DNA of 64,000 nt from CAWDJT01 sp963828705 (GTDB lineage: Bacteria > Desulfobacterota > Syntrophobacteria > Syntrophobacterales > Syntrophobacteraceae). The first letter of the stretch is position 1; each line of letters begins with the position of its first letter. Below are positions 61,767 to 64,000 of this stretch, piece after piece. The translations under genes and the position numbers were made by a program. The DNA is taken from the NCBI GenBank assembly GCA_963828705.1, contig CAWHGA010000040.1, forward strand, positions 1 to 64,000, read 5' to 3'. The notes below the pieces were generated by a model. The model was not told the origin of the DNA and did not search any database. It was given only the letters and a program-made list of their open reading frames with translations.

Positions 61767-62627
61767 CTAGGCGACCCGCGCCATGGGGGAGTAGAACTCG
61801 ACCGGCGGAACCTCACTGATCTCCCCAATCTCCGTCAGACATCGGAAGAATGATCGCAGGCCCGCCTCTTCCACTTCACCCAAGTCAAACCGCAACCCCT
61901 GATAGTAAGACCGAAGCCCGTCATAATCCAACAGCTCGTGGGGCATGGCCTGGAGGCAGATTTCCTCAGGGTGAGCGCACCCCCATGCCTTGGCTTCGAG
62001 CAGGCTGGCCACGGCTGGTTGCAGGATCTCATCGGGAAGTTCCAGGGCGGCCCGCTGGATCACCCAAACGCCGAACACGAAGGGGAGCCCCATCCAGGCA
62101 TGCCAAACCTCGCCCAGGTCCCACCGGTGAGGATAATCTGGATGGTTGCGGAATCGCAATGCTTCATCACCGATGAGGAGCATGGCCAGGGGAGCGTCAC
62201 CCCGGGCCAGGTCCTCAGCCGGATGGCCGGTGCGGAAGTCGGGTGTGATACCGAGCCGCAGGGTAAAAAGGATGCGCAGGAGCAGGGCCGAAGAATGCGA
62301 CTTGGCGCTGGTCAGTACCGGGCGGCCGCTAAGTTCTTCGACGGGGACTCGGCTCAGCAGCAAAACGCTCCCCACTGGGCCGCGACTGCTGATGGAAAGG
62401 TTCGGCACCAGCACGTAGCGTTCCGGGTGGCGGGCGTATTCCACTGAGGACACGGCGCTCACATCCAGTCCTCCAGCGGCCGCCAATTCGTTTAATTGGG
62501 CCGGGGTACCGGACACAATGGAAAATGGGTGCGGTACAATTCCGGCTTCGAGCGGATAGTAAATGGGCAGAACATTAACGAAGCCGATCTTGCCCAGGGT
62601 CAAACGCCGTGAGGGGGTACGACCCAT
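61767..62627 (-). CDS. mqnA: Chorismate dehydratase (menaquinone, futalosine pathway)
   Basis: MqnA converts chorismate to 3-enolpyruvylbenzoate, the first step of the futalosine route. The 286-residue protein shows 'LGKIGFVNVLPIYYPLEAG', 'GGLDVSAVSSVEYARHPERY', 'LTSAKSHSSALLLRIL' and 'AMLLIGDEALRF', all characteristic. AAGGAG seven bases upstream fits the ATG at 62627 better than the GTG at 62633. The start overlaps the end of the amidohydrolase gene by 28 bases, indicating coupling. Confidence 0.92.
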   Translation of the reverse strand: MGRTPSRRLTLGKIGFVNVLPIYYPLEAGIVPHPFSIVSGTPAQLNELAAAGGLDVSAVSSVEYARHPERYVLVPNLSISSRGPVGSVLLLSRVPVEELSGRPVLTSAKSHSSALLLRILFTLRLGITPDFRTGHPAEDLARGDAPLAMLLIGDEALRFRNHPDYPHRWDLGEVWHAWMGLPFVFGVWVIQRAALELPDEILQPAVASLLEAKAWGCAHPEEICLQAMPHELLDYDGLRSYYQGLRFDLGEVEEAGLRSFFRCLTEIGEISEVPPVEFYSPMARVA

Positions 62628-63857
62628 TGCCACGCTCCTTGTGAACCGTGCTGAATCACGGATGCCATCAGGTCTTTGGGGTTGGTGTGAGGCGGCAGTT
62701 GAACGGTCAGCAGGGCCGCTCGTTTGCCAGGTTCGATGCTGCCGAAATCGACCTGCCGATTCAAGGCGCGTGCGCCGCCAAGCGTGGCCATGTGCACCAC
62801 CGCTTCGGCGGGTACGCCGGGGAAGTTATCCAGAACAAAGGCCGCCTCGGTGAACAGGTTGAGGTCAGCATTGCTGGCCAGGCTGTCGGTTCCCAGCGCA
62901 GCCGGAATACCCAGGCGGACTGCGGTTTCGATGTCGGGCCGGCCGACCTGCAAGAAAGCGTTACTGCGCGGGCAAAAACAGAGGGTAGAGTGCCGCTCCG
63001 CCACTATCTGCCAATCGCGCGCGCTCAGGTGCACGGCATGAACCAGGAGAGACGCTTCATCCAGCACGCCAAGGCGGTCCAGATAAGCCACGGGAGACAA
63101 ACCCGGTGCCTGCCACTCCGGCACCCACCGGCCAAGCTCCTGAAGGATATCTCGACAGAATCCGGTGCCGTCTTGGAGGAATTGGATTTCTTCCGGGTGT
63201 TCTGCCACGTGAATGGCGAAGGGTGCTTGCCAACGTCGATCCCAGTCCTTGGTGGCACGAATCAGGGGCGCCGAAGTGGAATAACAGGCATGAGCCGCAA
63301 GGCTTAGACCCGGGCGGCCTCGCGTATCCCCGATAAATTCGTTCCAACCCAGTGGTTGTAGGACAGGCCCCAACGAACTTAGATCGAACCCCATGACCTC
63401 CACAAAAGTGTGCCTTTGCAGGGCTTCGCCTTTGGGTACCGCCTCCGGCCAGACCCGGTTGGCCACATCTCCGCAAAGCGCTGAGCCGCTTTGCAGTAGC
63501 AGGTGACAGGCGTCGCGCCAGCCATGGTGAATCTGCTCTTGGGTCAGGGTCGCACGTAATGGCAAGATCTGCCGCAACCAGGTTGGGAAATCCGGCTGCG
63601 GTAAGGGTATGCGGCTGCGCAAAGACGTCAATTCCATGTGAGTGTGGGCATTCACCAGGGCCGGAACTGATGGCGGCGTCGCCACAATCGAGGATCCTGG
63701 TCTCGGGGGTGATCTGTCCGGCTAAAGTAGGGTAAGTGTCAACGGCCGCAATCCGGTCAGTCATCACCAGGACCGCACCATTGGCCAGGGGCGGGGCGTT
63801 CACCGGCACCACCCAGGCACCGCGAACCAGCAAGGGTTTGTCCGCTTCAGCTGTCAT
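62600..63857 (-). CDS. Aminodeoxyfutalosine deaminase-like amidohydrolase (frameshifted)
   Basis: The N-terminal frame gives 'LLVRGAWVVPVNAPPLANG'. A shift near 63680 leads to 'VPALVNAHTHMELTSL', the H-x-H metal motif of the amidohydrolase superfamily. Then come 'FAIHVAEHPEEIQFL', 'LLVHAVHLSARD' and 'ALGTDSLASNADLNLFTE' with the catalytic aspartate. By context it deaminates aminodeoxyfutalosine between MqnE and MqnC steps. Both ends overlap neighbouring mqn genes, so the whole set is one operon. The full length is about 419 residues. Confidence 0.8.
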
Positions 63858-64000
63858 CGTCTATCTTCTCCGTACTGCTATCCGTGGTAAATCCATGGCC
63901 ATCCCGCTCAGCCACCCATTCATAGGCCATGGTGCGTTGTTGCGGCCGGAAACCTGCGGCGGTAATAATCCGGCGGATCTCCTCAATGGACAGTCGAAAA
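63847..64000 (-). CDS. C-terminal end of a menaquinone radical-SAM protein (MqnC or MqnE type), partial
   Basis: The minus strand reads in from the window edge with 'LSIEEIRRIITAAGFRPQQR' and ends at the TGA 63847-63849, about 50 residues. This resembles the C-terminus of MqnE/MqnC radical-SAM enzymes ('IRxAGxxPxQRDTLY'). The stop overlaps the start of the amidohydrolase gene by 11 bases. Which of the two enzymes it is cannot be told from this piece. Confidence 0.6.
   Translation of the reverse strand, partial: FRLSIEEIRRIITAAGFRPQQRTMAYEWVAERDGHGFTTDSSTEKIDDDS

Overview
The window looks like a chromosome segment of a strictly anaerobic, Gram-negative sulfur-metabolising bacterium, most likely a deltaproteobacterium (Desulfobacterota). 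The basis is gene content: heterodisulfide-reductase (Hdr) and MvhD modules, a SulP transporter with two TauE/SafE sulfite-exporter-type operons, anaerobic cobalamin synthesis (cbi genes), futalosine-pathway menaquinone genes, many two-component proteins and three sigma-54 promoters. I found no rRNA, tRNA, CRISPR array or phage module.

Layout. 1-2542: a cytidylate kinase-like protein (partial) and a SulP permease. 3339-12000: a signalling block with a kinase-receiver-kinase-receiver operon behind a sigma-54 promoter, a convergent NtrC-type regulator, a large PAS kinase and an orphan receiver. 12065-16027: a sigma-54 driven operon of universal stress protein, TauE exporter and small envelope proteins. 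16280-18877 and 27627-30281: two paralogous PEP-synthase-like proteins. 19977-22882: an NtrB/NtrC-type pair lying between two inverted copies of a 160-bp MITE-like repeat. 23332-26347: a second sigma-54 driven TauE operon with its own stress protein. 26366-31675: dispersed repeats, an orphan receiver and a GAF kinase. 31864-39121: cbiA-cbiP-cbiET-cbiF-cbiG-cbiH. 39148-39993: an HDOD protein. 40303-52860 (minus strand): the Hdr/Mvh operon. 53346-58782: an HDOD-GAF protein, a CDP-alcohol phosphatidyltransferase, a short MetE-like protein and a FadL-type porin. 58858-64000: an AICAR transformylase-like gene, then UbiX, an aldolase, MqnA, an amidohydrolase and the end of another menaquinone gene.

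The main discovery is in the Hdr/Mvh operon. Three of its genes appear to be selenoprotein genes: mvhD1 (two in-frame TGA), mvhD2 (one) and hdrA1 (one). Each TGA sits exactly where the family has a conserved cysteine, and each is followed by a hairpin at the distance expected for a bacterial SECIS. The same operon encodes a giant HdrA interrupted by a GltD/NfnB-like NAD(P)H module and ends with an FrhB-like iron-sulfur protein, but has no hydrogenase subunits. It looks like a selenium-dependent electron-bifurcating or -confurcating complex linking NAD(P)H, ferredoxin and a disulfide-type acceptor.

Caution: about two dozen single-base frameshifts break otherwise well conserved genes, at least one of them in a homopolymer. 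They look more like sequence or assembly errors than decay. The TGA codons are different: the frame stays intact on both sides of each.
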